A stretch of DNA of 64,000 nucleotides from Candidatus Bathyarchaeota archaeon (GTDB lineage Archaea; Thermoproteota; CALKCG01; B24; DRYS01), in the NCBI GenBank assembly GCA_018396535.1, contig JAGTQC010000001.1, positions 1 to 64,000 of the forward strand, written 5' to 3'. How positions within the stretch are numbered: the stretch's first letter is position 1; each line of letters starts with the position of its first letter. A model generated the notes under the pieces. The model made no database searches. It was not told the origin of the DNA and saw only the letters and a program-made list of their open reading frames with translations. The translations under genes and the position numbers were made by a program. This document shows, piece by piece, positions 54,587 to 62,657 of the stretch.

Positions 54587-55079
54587 CCCATATGATAATC
54601 CTATGAGGAGACCTAAGATAATAAAGGTAGTTGTTCATTCATGCGTAGGTGAATCAGGTGCTCCGTTAGAGAAGGCTATGAAGATATTGGAGGAACTGAC
54701 AGGTGCTAAACCATGCATCAGGAAGGCTAAACGTACGATAAAGGATTTCGGTATATACCGTGGAGAACCTATATCCTGTATGGTTACCCTTAGGGGTTCT
54801 AAAGCTGTAGAATTCTTAAAGAAGGCTTTAGCCGCTGTAGGGAATAGGATTAAAGCTTCAAGCTTCGATAAATACGGGAACTTTAGCTTCGGTATAAGAG
54901 AGCATCTAGATATACCTGGTACGAAATATAATCCTGAGCTGGGTACGATCGGTATGGATGTATGCGTTCATATAGGGAGACCTGGATATAACGTAGATAA
55001 TATAGGAAAGGAGCATAGGATAACAAAGGAGGAAGCTATAAGATTCATGAAGGAGGCATTCGGTGTAGAGGTTATATAA
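54579..55079 (+). CDS. rpl5: Ribosomal protein L5 (uL5)
   Basis: 166 residues from ATG 54579 (longer TTG at 54570 possible). PKIIKVVVHSCVGESGAPLEKAMKILEELTG (about 9-39), GNFSFGIREHLDIPGTKYNPELGTIGMDV (about 101-129) and GRPGYNV are diagnostic. Binds 5S rRNA. It ends a segment of the operon; a 260-bp gap with a new promoter follows. Confidence 0.96.
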   Translation: MSSPYDNPMRRPKIIKVVVHSCVGESGAPLEKAMKILEELTGAKPCIRKAKRTIKDFGIYRGEPISCMVTLRGSKAVEFLKKALAAVGNRIKASSFDKYGNFSFGIREHLDIPGTKYNPELGTIGMDVCVHIGRPGYNVDNIGKEHRITKEEAIRFMKEAFGVEVI

Positions 55080-55339
55080 TCTGGTTACCGTAACAGATTC
55101 CTTAATACCCTGGTTTAAGTAATAAATTTTTGAGAAAAATGGATACTTAACTTATAGCATATAAGGGTAGGCTAGGTTCTGGGAGATGCGTCGATAATGT
55201 ATAGGTAGCCGATAGAGATATACCACCGAGTTATCTATAAACTTTCGAAACGAGATCTACAATATATACATTCAAGGGAAATACTTTTTAGGAAGATAGC
55301 TTATGATGCTTTAGAGAGTTAAGATAGGGGCTTAAGGAT
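55080..55339 (+). other. 260-bp gap inside the ribosomal cluster
   Basis: It contains a short inverted sequence (TCTGGTTACCGTAACAGA, 55080-55097) and AT-rich tracts, then a promoter near 55281. No coding frame or tRNA is present. It divides the cluster into two transcription units. Confidence 0.5.
55277..55290 (+). promoter_or_regulatory. Internal promoter before S14
   Basis: ggaaatacttttta (BRE GGAAA plus TATA-like TACTTTTTA) is centred about 55 bases before the S14 ATG. The same GAAAT-C/A-TTTTTA pattern precedes L15. Confidence 0.55.
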
Positions 55340-55504
55340 ATGGCTAAACATAGACCTCCTAAGGAGAGGAAGTTTGGTAAGGGTAGTCGTAGGTGTAGAC
55401 GTTGTGGTAGTCATGAGGCTATAATCCAAGCATATAACCTCATGTATTGTAGGAGGTGCTTCAGAGAGGTAGCCCCGCTTCTAGGTTTTAAAAAGTTCGA
55501 CTAG
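55340..55504 (+). CDS. rps14: Ribosomal protein S14 (uS14), zinc form
   Basis: 54-residue zinc-binding S14 (short form): [20 protein letters not shown] ends the basic part. The CRRCGSH (C20, C23) and YCRRCFRE (C38, C41) pairs bind zinc. Starts at ATG 55340 and ends at 55504, just upstream of S8. Missed by simple length filters. Confidence 0.95.
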   Translation: MAKHRPPKERKFGKGSRRCRRCGSHEAIIQAYNLMYCRRCFREVAPLLGFKKFD

Positions 55505-55515
55505 GTCGATAGGAT

Positions 55516-55908
55516 ATGGTTATGGTTGATCCATTATCGAATGCTATGGCTATAATAGACAACTCTGAAAGGAGGAGGAAGAAGGAGTGTATAATAGCAC
55601 CTGCGTCTAAACTTATAGGTGAAATCTTACGGATAATGCAGAAATATGGGTATATTGGCGAATTCGAATATATAGACGATGGGTATAACGGTAAGTTTAG
55701 AGTACAGCTACTCGGACGTATAAATAAGTGTAAAGCTATAAGACCCAGATTCTCAGCTCGTAAAGATGAAATCCTCGATTTTGCTCGTAAATATCTACCT
55801 TCACGCGATATAGGTATACTTATACTTACTACATCTAAAGGTGTGATGACGCATAAGGAGGCTTTATCTCTAGGTATAGGTGGTAAGCTGCTAGCTTTCG
55901 TATACTGA
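55516..55908 (+). CDS. rps8: Ribosomal protein S8 (uS8)
   Basis: 130 residues: MVDPLSNAMAIIDNSERRRKKECIIAPASKLIGEILRIMQ, GYIGEFEYIDDGYNGKFRVQLLGRINKC and GILILTTSKGVMTHKEAL near the C-terminus. Binds helix 21 of 16S rRNA. Start ATG 55516 or 55522. Confidence 0.97.
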   Translation: MVMVDPLSNAMAIIDNSERRRKKECIIAPASKLIGEILRIMQKYGYIGEFEYIDDGYNGKFRVQLLGRINKCKAIRPRFSARKDEILDFARKYLPSRDIGILILTTSKGVMTHKEALSLGIGGKLLAFVY

Positions 55909-55923
55909 TGGGGGGTATCGGGT

Positions 55924-56484
55924 ATGATGGCTACACAGTTTGCCGAAACGAGGATCGTTAAGATCCCAGCAGGTGCAGATATAGAGGTAGATGGGTTTAA
56001 GGTAACTGTTAAGGGTCCTCTAGGTATGATAACTAAGGATTTCTCTCACATACCGCATAGGAATGTAACGATAAGGAGGGAGGGTGATACGGTGTTCATC
56101 GAAGCCTATGGTAAAGTTAAACGTTCTATCAAAGCTATTCTAGGTACACTACAAGCACATATAGAGAATATGATTACTGGTGTAACTAAGGGGTTTACGT
56201 ATCGCCTTAAAATAGTATACTCGCACTTCCCTATATCCGTGAAGGTTAAGGATGGGGCTGTGTATATAGAGAATTTCATAGGTGAGCGAACTCCTAGAGT
56301 AGCTAAGATCGTAGGTAATGTTAAGGTGATAGTCGAGAAGGAGGATTTGATTATTAAAGGATTGGATATAGATGCTGTAGCACAAACAGCTGCTAATATA
56401 GAGCAGGCAACTAAGGTTAGGAGGAGGGATCCGAGGGTATTTCTAGACGGTATATACGTATACTCTAAGGAGGTTGGTATGTAG
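55924..56484 (+). CDS. rpl6: Ribosomal protein L6 (uL6)
   Basis: 186 residues, two repeats of the L6 fold. IPAGADIEVDGFKVTVKGPLGMITKDF (about 15-41) and YSHFPISVKVKDGAVYIENFIGERTPRVAKIVG (about 99-131) are typical. Its stop codon overlaps the start of L32e by one base. Confidence 0.97.
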   Translation: MMATQFAETRIVKIPAGADIEVDGFKVTVKGPLGMITKDFSHIPHRNVTIRREGDTVFIEAYGKVKRSIKAILGTLQAHIENMITGVTKGFTYRLKIVYSHFPISVKVKDGAVYIENFIGERTPRVAKIVGNVKVIVEKEDLIIKGLDIDAVAQTAANIEQATKVRRRDPRVFLDGIYVYSKEVGM

Positions 56485-56918
56485 TGAGCGGGGAGACACA
56501 GCAGCCGAAGCCTAAGCCTAAACTCTCTGATAGAGGGAGACGTCTACTAAAGCTTAGGATGGAGAGATCTGTGAAGTTTGTTAGACAGGAGAGTTGGAGG
56601 TATGCACGTGTCGATGAGAATTGGAGGAAGCCTAGAGGCGTATCTAGTAAGATGAGGCGTCGTATGAGAGGCTGGCCTAGGATCGTATCGATAGGCTATG
56701 GTTCGCCTAGAATCGTTAGGGGACTCCATCCTTCAGGCTTCAGGGAGGTCCTAGTATATAGGGAGGAGGATCTAGAGGGTTTAGATCCTGAGAGGGATGC
56801 GGTACGTATAGCTCACACCGTAGGTATGAGGAAGAGGAGGGCTATACTCGATAAAGCTAGGAAGCTTGGTTTGAAGGTTCTAAACCCGGGTGTCGTAGTG
56901 GAGGTTGGAGTTAAATGA
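56484..56918 (+). CDS. rpl32e: Ribosomal protein L32e
   Basis: 144 residues. Conserved SWRYARVDENWRKPRGVSSKMRRRMRGWPRIVSIGYGSPRIVRGLHPSGFREVLVY (about 36-90; key W37, W45, R46, P48). GTG start. The N-terminal 20 residues are proline/glutamine-rich. Archaeal/eukaryotic specific. L19e start overlaps the stop by 4. Confidence 0.96.
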   Translation: MSGETQQPKPKPKLSDRGRRLLKLRMERSVKFVRQESWRYARVDENWRKPRGVSSKMRRRMRGWPRIVSIGYGSPRIVRGLHPSGFREVLVYREEDLEGLDPERDAVRIAHTVGMRKRRAILDKARKLGLKVLNPGVVVEVGVK

Positions 56919-57349
56919 AGGTGGATACCCAGCGTCGTATAGTTGCATCCATGCTTGGTGTAGGCTATCATAGGGTATGGATAGATCCTGAGAGGGTGGA
57001 GGATGTACAGTCGGCTATAACTAGAGGCGATTTAAAAGCTCTAGTAAAGGATGGGGTCATAAGGATTAGACCTATCAAGGGTACTAGTAGAGCTAGGGTT
57101 GGGAAGCGGAGGAGGGGGCCTGGGAGCGTTAAAGGTAGCTTTAAATCGAGGATTGATGAGGGGCAGATGTGGGTTGCACGTATAAGAGCTCTAAGAAGGG
57201 AGTTGAAGATCCTGAGGGAGAAACGTATGATAACTAGGTCTACGTATAGGGAGCTATACCGCCTAGCCAAAGGCGGTGTTTTCCGCTCTGTAAGAGAGCT
57301 TAGAAGCTACATATATAGTCATGGGTTGGCTAGGAGGCTGCCTATATGA
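56915..57349 (+). CDS. rpl19e: Ribosomal protein L19e
   Basis: 144 residues. QRRIVASMLGVGYHRVWIDPERVEDVQSAITR (about 5-36), RARVGKRRRGPGSVKGS (about 59-75) and ARIRALRRELKILREKRMI are L19e hallmarks. Highly basic. L18 start overlaps its stop by 4 bases. Confidence 0.96.
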   Translation: MKVDTQRRIVASMLGVGYHRVWIDPERVEDVQSAITRGDLKALVKDGVIRIRPIKGTSRARVGKRRRGPGSVKGSFKSRIDEGQMWVARIRALRRELKILREKRMITRSTYRELYRLAKGGVFRSVRELRSYIYSHGLARRLPI

Positions 57350-57936
57350 ATGGGAAAGTTATAGCTCTCCCGCTTAAACGTATGAGGCTTGGTTTAACCG
57401 ATTATAGGCGTAGGAGAAAGCTTATATTATCCGGTCTACCTAGGTTTACCGTTAGACTCTCGAATAGGTATATACTAGTCCAGCTGATAGAAGCTAGGAT
57501 AGGTGGTGATCATACTATAGCGTCGTTCTATTCTAGAGAGCTAGTTACTAGGTATGGGTGGAAGGCTTCATGTATAAATATACCTGCAGCATACCTATCC
57601 GGCTTAGTAGCAGGTTATAGATCTTTGAAAGCTGGCGTGGAGAAAGCTGTACTGGATGTTAAAAGGTTTGGTAAAGGTTTCAGATGTTCAGCTGTACTTA
57701 AGGGTGCGTTGGATGCAGGTATGGATATACCTCATGGCGAAGGTATATTTCCAAGCGAATCTAGGATTAGGGGGGAACATATAGCTAGCTATGCAGCTCT
57801 ACTAGAGAAGGTCAACCCGGAAGCCTATCGTAGAAGATTTAGTTTATATCTAGCTAGAGGTTTAGATCCTAAAGATTTACCTAGACATTTCGATGAAACA
57901 TATAAAGCTATAGTAGAGGAGTACAGGGAGGTGTAG
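57346..57936 (+). CDS. rpl18: Ribosomal protein L18 (uL18, archaeal L5-like)
   Basis: 196 residues. LTDYRRRRKLILSGLPRFTVRLSNRYILVQLI (about 17-48), GRxxxxLKAGVEKAVLDVKRFGKGFRCSAVLKGALDAGM in the middle and PSESRIRGEHIASYA (about 145-159). It binds 5S rRNA. C-terminal PKDLPRHFDETYKAI is family-typical. Confidence 0.96.
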   Translation: MNGKVIALPLKRMRLGLTDYRRRRKLILSGLPRFTVRLSNRYILVQLIEARIGGDHTIASFYSRELVTRYGWKASCINIPAAYLSGLVAGYRSLKAGVEKAVLDVKRFGKGFRCSAVLKGALDAGMDIPHGEGIFPSESRIRGEHIASYAALLEKVNPEAYRRRFSLYLARGLDPKDLPRHFDETYKAIVEEYREV

Positions 57937-57940
57937 AACT

Positions 57941-58564
57941 ATGGCTTTAGATACGAGTAGCTGGACTCCTAAAACACAGTTAGGGGAGATCGTTAAGAAG
58001 GGGTTGATAACAAGTCTAGATGAGGTATTTGCTAGAGGATACAAGATAATGGAGCCTGAGATAGTCGATACACTGCTACCAGATATCCAGTATGAGATCA
58101 TATATACATCGATAGTTCAGAAGCAGACTGATGCAGGTGAGAAATCACGTTTTAAAGTGATAGTAGCTGTAGGTAACGGAGACGGATATATAGGCGTAGG
58201 ATCTAGTAAAGCTGCTCAATGGCGGTTAGCAGTCGATAAAGCTTTGAAGGAAGCTAAGCTTAACATAACGCCTGTAAGACGTGGATGTGGCTCATGGGAG
58301 TGTAGCTGTGATCAACCACACTCAGTTCCATTCAGAGTTATAGGTAAATGTGGTAGTGTTAGGTTTGAGATACTACCAGGACCTAGGGGTTTAGGCTTAG
58401 TAGCTAACGATACATCTAAGATACTACTAAGATTAGCAGGGGTGAGGGATTGTTGGACTAGGAGTAGGGGGTCTACAAGAACTACTCAATCCCTTATATA
58501 TGCTACATTCAACGCTTTAGCGAATACCTATCGTATAATTACACCGGAAGATTGGGTGAGGTGA
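57941..58564 (+). CDS. rps5: Ribosomal protein S5 (uS5)
   Basis: 207 residues: SWTPKTQLGEIVKKGLITSLDEVF start, then the double-stranded RNA domain KSRFKVIVAVGNGDGYIGVGSSKAAQW (about 68-94), and PGPRGLGLVANDTSKILLRLAGVRDCWTRSRGSTRTTQSLIYATFNAL (about 147-194). Role in decoding accuracy. 4 bp after L18. Confidence 0.97.
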   Translation: MALDTSSWTPKTQLGEIVKKGLITSLDEVFARGYKIMEPEIVDTLLPDIQYEIIYTSIVQKQTDAGEKSRFKVIVAVGNGDGYIGVGSSKAAQWRLAVDKALKEAKLNITPVRRGCGSWECSCDQPHSVPFRVIGKCGSVRFEILPGPRGLGLVANDTSKILLRLAGVRDCWTRSRGSTRTTQSLIYATFNALANTYRIITPEDWVR

Positions 58565-58576
58565 TCCGTATAGACT

Positions 58577-59035
58577 ATGATCGCTGTTATAAGGATTCGG
58601 GGTACCGTTAACGTTAGGATGGATGTAGAGGAGACTCTTAGAAGGCTTAGACTTAAGAAGCTTAACCACTGCGTAATCCTACCTAAGACAGATGCATATC
58701 TAGGTATGATCGAGAAGGTTAAGGATTGGGTTGCATACGGAGAGATAGATCTAGATACGCTTAAACTATTATTAAAGGAGAGAGGCTCTATAACCGGGGG
58801 TAAACCTTTAACCGATGATGTTTGTAGAAAGTTAGGGTTCGATGGGATAGATGGGTTAGCTGAGGCCATATACTATGGGAAGGTAAGCTTTAAGGATCTT
58901 AAGATAGTAAAACCCGTATTTAGGCTACATCCACCTTCAGGGGGATACTATAAGAATACTAGGAGACACTATCCTGAAGGCTCCCTAGGATACTGGGGTA
59001 GAGATATACGGAAGCTTATCGAGCATATGGTCTAG
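58577..59035 (+). CDS. rpl30: Ribosomal protein L30 (uL30)
   Basis: 152 residues. MIAVIRIRGTVNVRMDVEETLRRLRLKKLNHCVILP (about 1-36) is the L30 fold, and FRLHPPSGGYYKNTRRHYPEGSLGYWGRDI near the C-terminus is archaeal-specific. Start ATG 58577. Confidence 0.96.
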   Translation: MIAVIRIRGTVNVRMDVEETLRRLRLKKLNHCVILPKTDAYLGMIEKVKDWVAYGEIDLDTLKLLLKERGSITGGKPLTDDVCRKLGFDGIDGLAEAIYYGKVSFKDLKIVKPVFRLHPPSGGYYKNTRRHYPEGSLGYWGRDIRKLIEHMV

Positions 59036-59093
59036 ATTACTTCGTATCTATCTGAAACTGAGAGTATAGGGTAGGGTTTTAGTTCAAGTTTGG

Positions 59094-59110
59094 AGAAATC
59101 TTTTTAGATA
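59094..59110 (+). promoter_or_regulatory. Internal promoter before L15
   Basis: gaaatctttttagatat has the GAAAT-x-TTTTTA pattern and lies about 44 bases before the L15 ATG. The 110-bp gap holds no gene otherwise. Confidence 0.55.
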
Positions 59111-59145
59111 TCCTACCTACAGGTCTAGAGGATAGTGGGATAGTT

Positions 59146-59568
59146 ATGGCTAGAAGGTATAGGAAGTCTAGGTGGATGAGGGGGTCTAGAACGCATGGAT
59201 GGGGTGTTAGCGGTCAGCATAGGGGTAAGGGTTCACGTGGAGGATACGGTATGGCTGGTGGACATAAGCATAAGTGGTCGTGGATAGTTAAGTATGCACC
59301 AGATCACTTCGGTAAAAGAGGGTTTAAACCCCCGTATAGCGTCGAAGACGTATGCATAAATGTCGGCGAGCTCGAGGATCTAGCTGCTAAACTCGGGGTA
59401 AGCGAGAATGGGACTATAGATCTTGAATCTATAGGCTATACTAAGCTACTAGGGGGAGGCTCCATTAGTAAACCTTTCAATATAGTTGTTAGGAAAGCTT
59501 CTAGGAATGCTGTAGAGAAGATTAAATCTATAGGTGGTAGTATAGTTATATTGAGTAGAGCAGAGTAG
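59146..59568 (+). CDS. rpl15: Ribosomal protein L15 (uL15)
   Basis: 140 residues. SRWMRGSRTHGWGVSGQHRGKGSRGGYGMAGGHKHKW (about 8-44, glycine-rich core) and LLGGGSISKPFNIVVRKASRNAVEKIKSIGGSIVI near the end are typical. Starts a transcript shared with secY. Confidence 0.96.
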   Translation: MARRYRKSRWMRGSRTHGWGVSGQHRGKGSRGGYGMAGGHKHKWSWIVKYAPDHFGKRGFKPPYSVEDVCINVGELEDLAAKLGVSENGTIDLESIGYTKLLGGGSISKPFNIVVRKASRNAVEKIKSIGGSIVILSRAE

Positions 59569-59587
59569 TTTAGGTGTCTATTAGGTT

Positions 59588-61003
59588 ATGGCTGGACGGT
59601 TCCTCTCACTATTCAAACCTGTGAAGTCGATCCTACCAGAGGTTCAAGCTCCGGTACGGAAGCCATCATTCAGCGAGAGGATACTATGGACAGCCTTCGC
59701 TCTTATAGTATACCTCGTTATGAGCGAAATACCTCTCTACCATGTAACTAGAGGCGCGGATATATACTTCGCATATCGTGTAATCTTCGCTTCACGTAGA
59801 GGAACGCTTATGGAGCTAGGTATAGGTCCTATCGTTACAGCAGGATTAGTGCTACAGATACTTGTAGGTGGCGGATTGATAGAAGCCGATCTAAGTAAGC
59901 CTGAGGATAGAGCATTGTTTACAGTCGCTAGCAAATTCCTATCTATAATACTAGCTCTATTTCAGATAACTCTATTTCTATCTACAGGTGTATGGGGCTA
60001 CCTAACCCTATTCGAGAGTATGATCGTATTCATGCAGCTTCTAGCTGCAACCCTAATAGTGATACTTCTAGATGAAATGGTGCAGAAGGGCTGGGGTTTT
60101 GGTAGCGGTATAAGCTTATTCATAGCTGGAGGTGTTATACAGGAGATTCTATGGCAAGCCTTCGCTCCTATACCAGCACCTGATGGATCCTTATACGGGG
60201 CTATACCATCATTTATACAGAATATAATTTCTGGGAATCCATCCGCAGCATTCTTCAGAGAACATGGATACCCAGATATGACTGGGTTAATCTCGACTAT
60301 GATACTACTCCTAGTGCTACTATATCTTCAAGGTATAAGGGTGGATATACCTATATCCTTCGCTAGATACAGAGGTTATAGAGGGCGATACCCTATACAA
60401 CTCCTATACCTTTCTAGTATACCAGTCATATTTACTTCAGCTTTATTCAGTAATCTATACGTAGGCGCTCAGATACTATGGTCTAATATGAATAGAGATA
60501 ACAGTAACCCCTGGCTTAACTGGATCGGTATGTTCACTACGGATGAAGCCGGTATTAGACCTATAGGTCCATCGCTAGCGTACTATCTGACACCTCCTAG
60601 AAGTATAGTTGGTATCCTAGAGGATCCGGTGAGAGCTATCATATACATAACTTTAATGGCTTTCTTCTGTATAATCTTCAGCTGGACATGGCTTACGATA
60701 GGGGGTATCGGCCCCTCAGATGTAGCTCGCCAACTTGTCGATGCAGGTGTTCAGATACCTGGATACAGGATGACTGAGAAAACCGTATACTCTATCCTCA
60801 ATAAGTATATACCTGTAGTAGGATTGTTCGGAGGATTTCTCATAGGTTTAATCGCAGGTTTAGCCGATTTGATAAACGTATTCGGTTCTGGTATAGGTAT
60901 ACTCTTAACGATAGGTATAATATACAACTACTACCAGATACTACTACGCGAACGTCTATTCGAGATGTATCCTGGGCTGGAGCGTATGATAGGGGGTAGA
61001 TAG
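59588..61003 (+). CDS. secY: Protein translocase subunit SecY
   Basis: 471 residues with ten membrane helices. Visible hallmarks are the plug-helix region EIPLYHVTRGADIY, QILVGGGLIEADLSKPEDRALF (about 95-116), DEMVQKGWGFGSGISLFIAGG (about 160-180) and RYRGYRGRYPIQLLYLSSIPVIFTSALFSNLY (about 258-289). Forms the membrane channel with SecE and SecG homologues encoded elsewhere. 20 bp after L15. Confidence 0.97.
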   Translation: MAGRFLSLFKPVKSILPEVQAPVRKPSFSERILWTAFALIVYLVMSEIPLYHVTRGADIYFAYRVIFASRRGTLMELGIGPIVTAGLVLQILVGGGLIEADLSKPEDRALFTVASKFLSIILALFQITLFLSTGVWGYLTLFESMIVFMQLLAATLIVILLDEMVQKGWGFGSGISLFIAGGVIQEILWQAFAPIPAPDGSLYGAIPSFIQNIISGNPSAAFFREHGYPDMTGLISTMILLLVLLYLQGIRVDIPISFARYRGYRGRYPIQLLYLSSIPVIFTSALFSNLYVGAQILWSNMNRDNSNPWLNWIGMFTTDEAGIRPIGPSLAYYLTPPRSIVGILEDPVRAIIYITLMAFFCIIFSWTWLTIGGIGPSDVARQLVDAGVQIPGYRMTEKTVYSILNKYIPVVGLFGGFLIGLIAGLADLINVFGSGIGILLTIGIIYNYYQILLRERLFEMYPGLERMIGGR

Positions 61004-61004
61004 G

Positions 61005-61529
61005 ATGGATATCCTATACTCTATATGGAATGCTATAGTAGGGTTTCTAAGCCAGTTCACATATGATTTGAGGGTTGCATGTATATTCACAGTAGTATCA
61101 GCTTCACTTATAATACTCGCATCTATAGGCTTATCAAGGATCTTCATAGATATCAAACTTCAAAGAGAGTATATGATTATACTATCAGAGTATAGATCGC
61201 TCCTAGATGAAGCTAGGCGTACGGGTGATCCTAAAATCCTATCTAAGGTTAAGAAGAAGAAGACTATGGTGGAGCATATGGGGTCTAAGGTATCGATACA
61301 GAATCTTAAGATGATGGCTATATCTATGGCTGTATTCTTCCTAGTATTCAGTATACTTTCATCAGCATTCCAGGGTAGACCAGCAGCTTTAACCATACTC
61401 TACTCTCATAGGGAGCCATTAATCCTCCCATTCTATATATGGTATATGGTTTGCAGCCTCACGATCGGTAGGATGCTATTCAAGCTATTCGGGTTTGAAG
61501 CTCCAGGGCAGACTCGTAGCTCCACCTAA
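61005..61529 (+). CDS. EMC3/TMCO1-family membrane insertase (DUF106)
   Basis: 174 residues with three hydrophobic helices (about 20-45, 105-125, 140-162) around a charged cytoplasmic coiled coil (DIKLQREYMIILSEYRSLLDEARRTGD). The layout matches archaeal DUF106, distant Oxa1/YidC relatives that help membrane insertion. Placed 2 bases after secY, its usual archaeal neighbour. Confidence 0.85.
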   Translation: MDILYSIWNAIVGFLSQFTYDLRVACIFTVVSASLIILASIGLSRIFIDIKLQREYMIILSEYRSLLDEARRTGDPKILSKVKKKKTMVEHMGSKVSIQNLKMMAISMAVFFLVFSILSSAFQGRPAALTILYSHREPLILPFYIWYMVCSLTIGRMLFKLFGFEAPGQTRSST

Positions 61530-61559
61530 AAGATTTAAGTTTATCCTATAGGATTCTCG

Positions 61560-61739
61560 ATGGATATGGTGCAGGATATGGGTAAACCTAGATGCGCTAT
61601 ATGCGGTAGGTTTCTGCACGGCGTAGATTATGAAGCCGATACTAAGTCATCGCGTAGACCTGAGAGACCTTACGGAGGATATGTATGCCATAGATGTTTG
61701 GAGAGAGGTATAAGGGATGCTGTTAGAAGGGGGGTATAG
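61560..61739 (+). CDS. rpl34e: Ribosomal protein L34e, short form
   Basis: 59 residues from ATG 61560 (alternatives 61566, 61578). PRCAICGRFLHGVDYEADTKSSRRPERPYGGYVCHRCLERGIRDAVRR holds the zinc motif CAIC...CHRC (C-x2-C about 12-15 and 43-46). Archaeal L34e usually carries about 30 more basic residues before the first cysteines; here they are absent and the upstream sequence does not encode them. The assignment rests on PYGGxxCxxCL and operon position. Confidence 0.85.
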   Translation: MDMVQDMGKPRCAICGRFLHGVDYEADTKSSRRPERPYGGYVCHRCLERGIRDAVRRGV

Positions 61740-61745
61740 GAGGAT

Positions 61746-62300
61746 TTGGTCGTTATAACGGTTAGTGGTCTCCATGGATCCGGTAGATCTACACAGGCTA
61801 AGCTACTAGCTAGAGAGTTTAACTTGAGATATGTATCAGCTGGTCAGCTGTTCAGGGATATAGCTAGAGAGAAGGGTGTAGCTATACATATGCTTAGCTC
61901 ACAGTTGTTATCCGATCCTACGATAGACTATATGATAGATGAGAGAACTAAACGTGAAGCTGAGAAGGGTGATGTAGTACTAGAGGGTGATCTATCCGGT
62001 GTTATGGCTGGTAACCTAGCCGACGTTAAGATATTCTTGAAGGCTTCGGATGAAGCTAGGTTTAGACGTATAGCTAAACGTGAAGGATGTAGTTTAGAAG
62101 AGGCGGCGAAGATCACCTTAGAGAGGGAGGAGAGGGATAGAGTAAGGTTTAAGATATTTTACGGTGTAGATCCATTCGATCTATCCCTATACCATATAGT
62201 TCTAGATACTAGCTTACTAACCGTCGAATCAACTTTCAGAATACTAAAAGTATGTGTAGAAGAGTATATCAAGTGTAAAGGTTTAAGGGGAAATACTTAA
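61746..62300 (+). CDS. cmk: (d)CMP kinase
   Basis: Phosphorylates CMP/dCMP. 184 residues: P-loop SGLHGSGRSTQAKLLA (about 7-22), YVSAGQLFRDIAREKGV (about 29-45), RTKREAEKGDVVLEGDLSG (about 69-87) and a lid AKREGCSLEEAAKITLEREERDRVRFKIFYGVD (about 108-140). TTG start at 61746, 6 bases after L34e. Located with ribosomal genes as in many archaea. Confidence 0.93.
   Translation: MVVITVSGLHGSGRSTQAKLLAREFNLRYVSAGQLFRDIAREKGVAIHMLSSQLLSDPTIDYMIDERTKREAEKGDVVLEGDLSGVMAGNLADVKIFLKASDEARFRRIAKREGCSLEEAAKITLEREERDRVRFKIFYGVDPFDLSLYHIVLDTSLLTVESTFRILKVCVEEYIKCKGLRGNT
62291..62300 (+). promoter_or_regulatory. Promoter of L14e-cbf5
   Basis: aaatacttaa, preceded by gggg (BRE-like), is centred about 38 bases before the L14e ATG and overlaps the cmk stop. 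Confidence 0.5.
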
Positions 62301-62334
62301 GAGTAGGCTGAGTGAATCCCTAGCCTTTTAGAAG

Positions 62335-62628
62335 GTGATTCCGATGATAGAGGTGGGTAGAGTATGCGTTAAGACGAGGGGTAGGGAGGCTGGTCTTAAA
62401 TGCGTGATAGTAGATATAATAGACGATAACTTCGTATTGATAACAGGTCCTAAGAATATAACTGGTGTTAGGAGGCGTAGAGTTAACGTTAAACACTTAG
62501 AACCTACACAGTATAAGCTAGAGATAGAGAAGGGGGCAAGCGATGAAGCTGTAGCTGAAGCTTGGAGTAGATCTGGTCTACCTGAAGAGTTCTATAAACC
62601 AGTTAAACCTTTATTGAAGCCTATCTAG
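62335..62628 (+). CDS. rpl14e: Ribosomal protein L14e
   Basis: 97 residues. Opens MIPMIEVGRVCVKTRGREAGLKCVIVDIIDDNFVLITG (about 1-38; KOW-like GRVCVKTRGREAG), followed by VRRRRVNVKHLEPTQYKLEIEKGASDEAV. Archaeal/eukaryotic specific. Its stop overlaps the predicted hairpin that precedes cbf5. Confidence 0.95.
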   Translation: MIPMIEVGRVCVKTRGREAGLKCVIVDIIDDNFVLITGPKNITGVRRRRVNVKHLEPTQYKLEIEKGASDEAVAEAWSRSGLPEEFYKPVKPLLKPI

Positions 62629-62657
62629 GGGGTGTAGGTCTTAACTTCTACACCTCC
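62628..62657 (+). promoter_or_regulatory. Hairpin enclosing the cbf5 start region
   Basis: GGGGGTGTAG (62628-62637) pairs with CTACACCTCC (62648-62657) in a 10-bp stem (one G-T), enclosing GTCTTAACTT. Outside it lie CTAT/ATGG pairs with 3-nt bulges CTA and AGC, giving a BHB-like outline. See findings. Confidence 0.55.
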
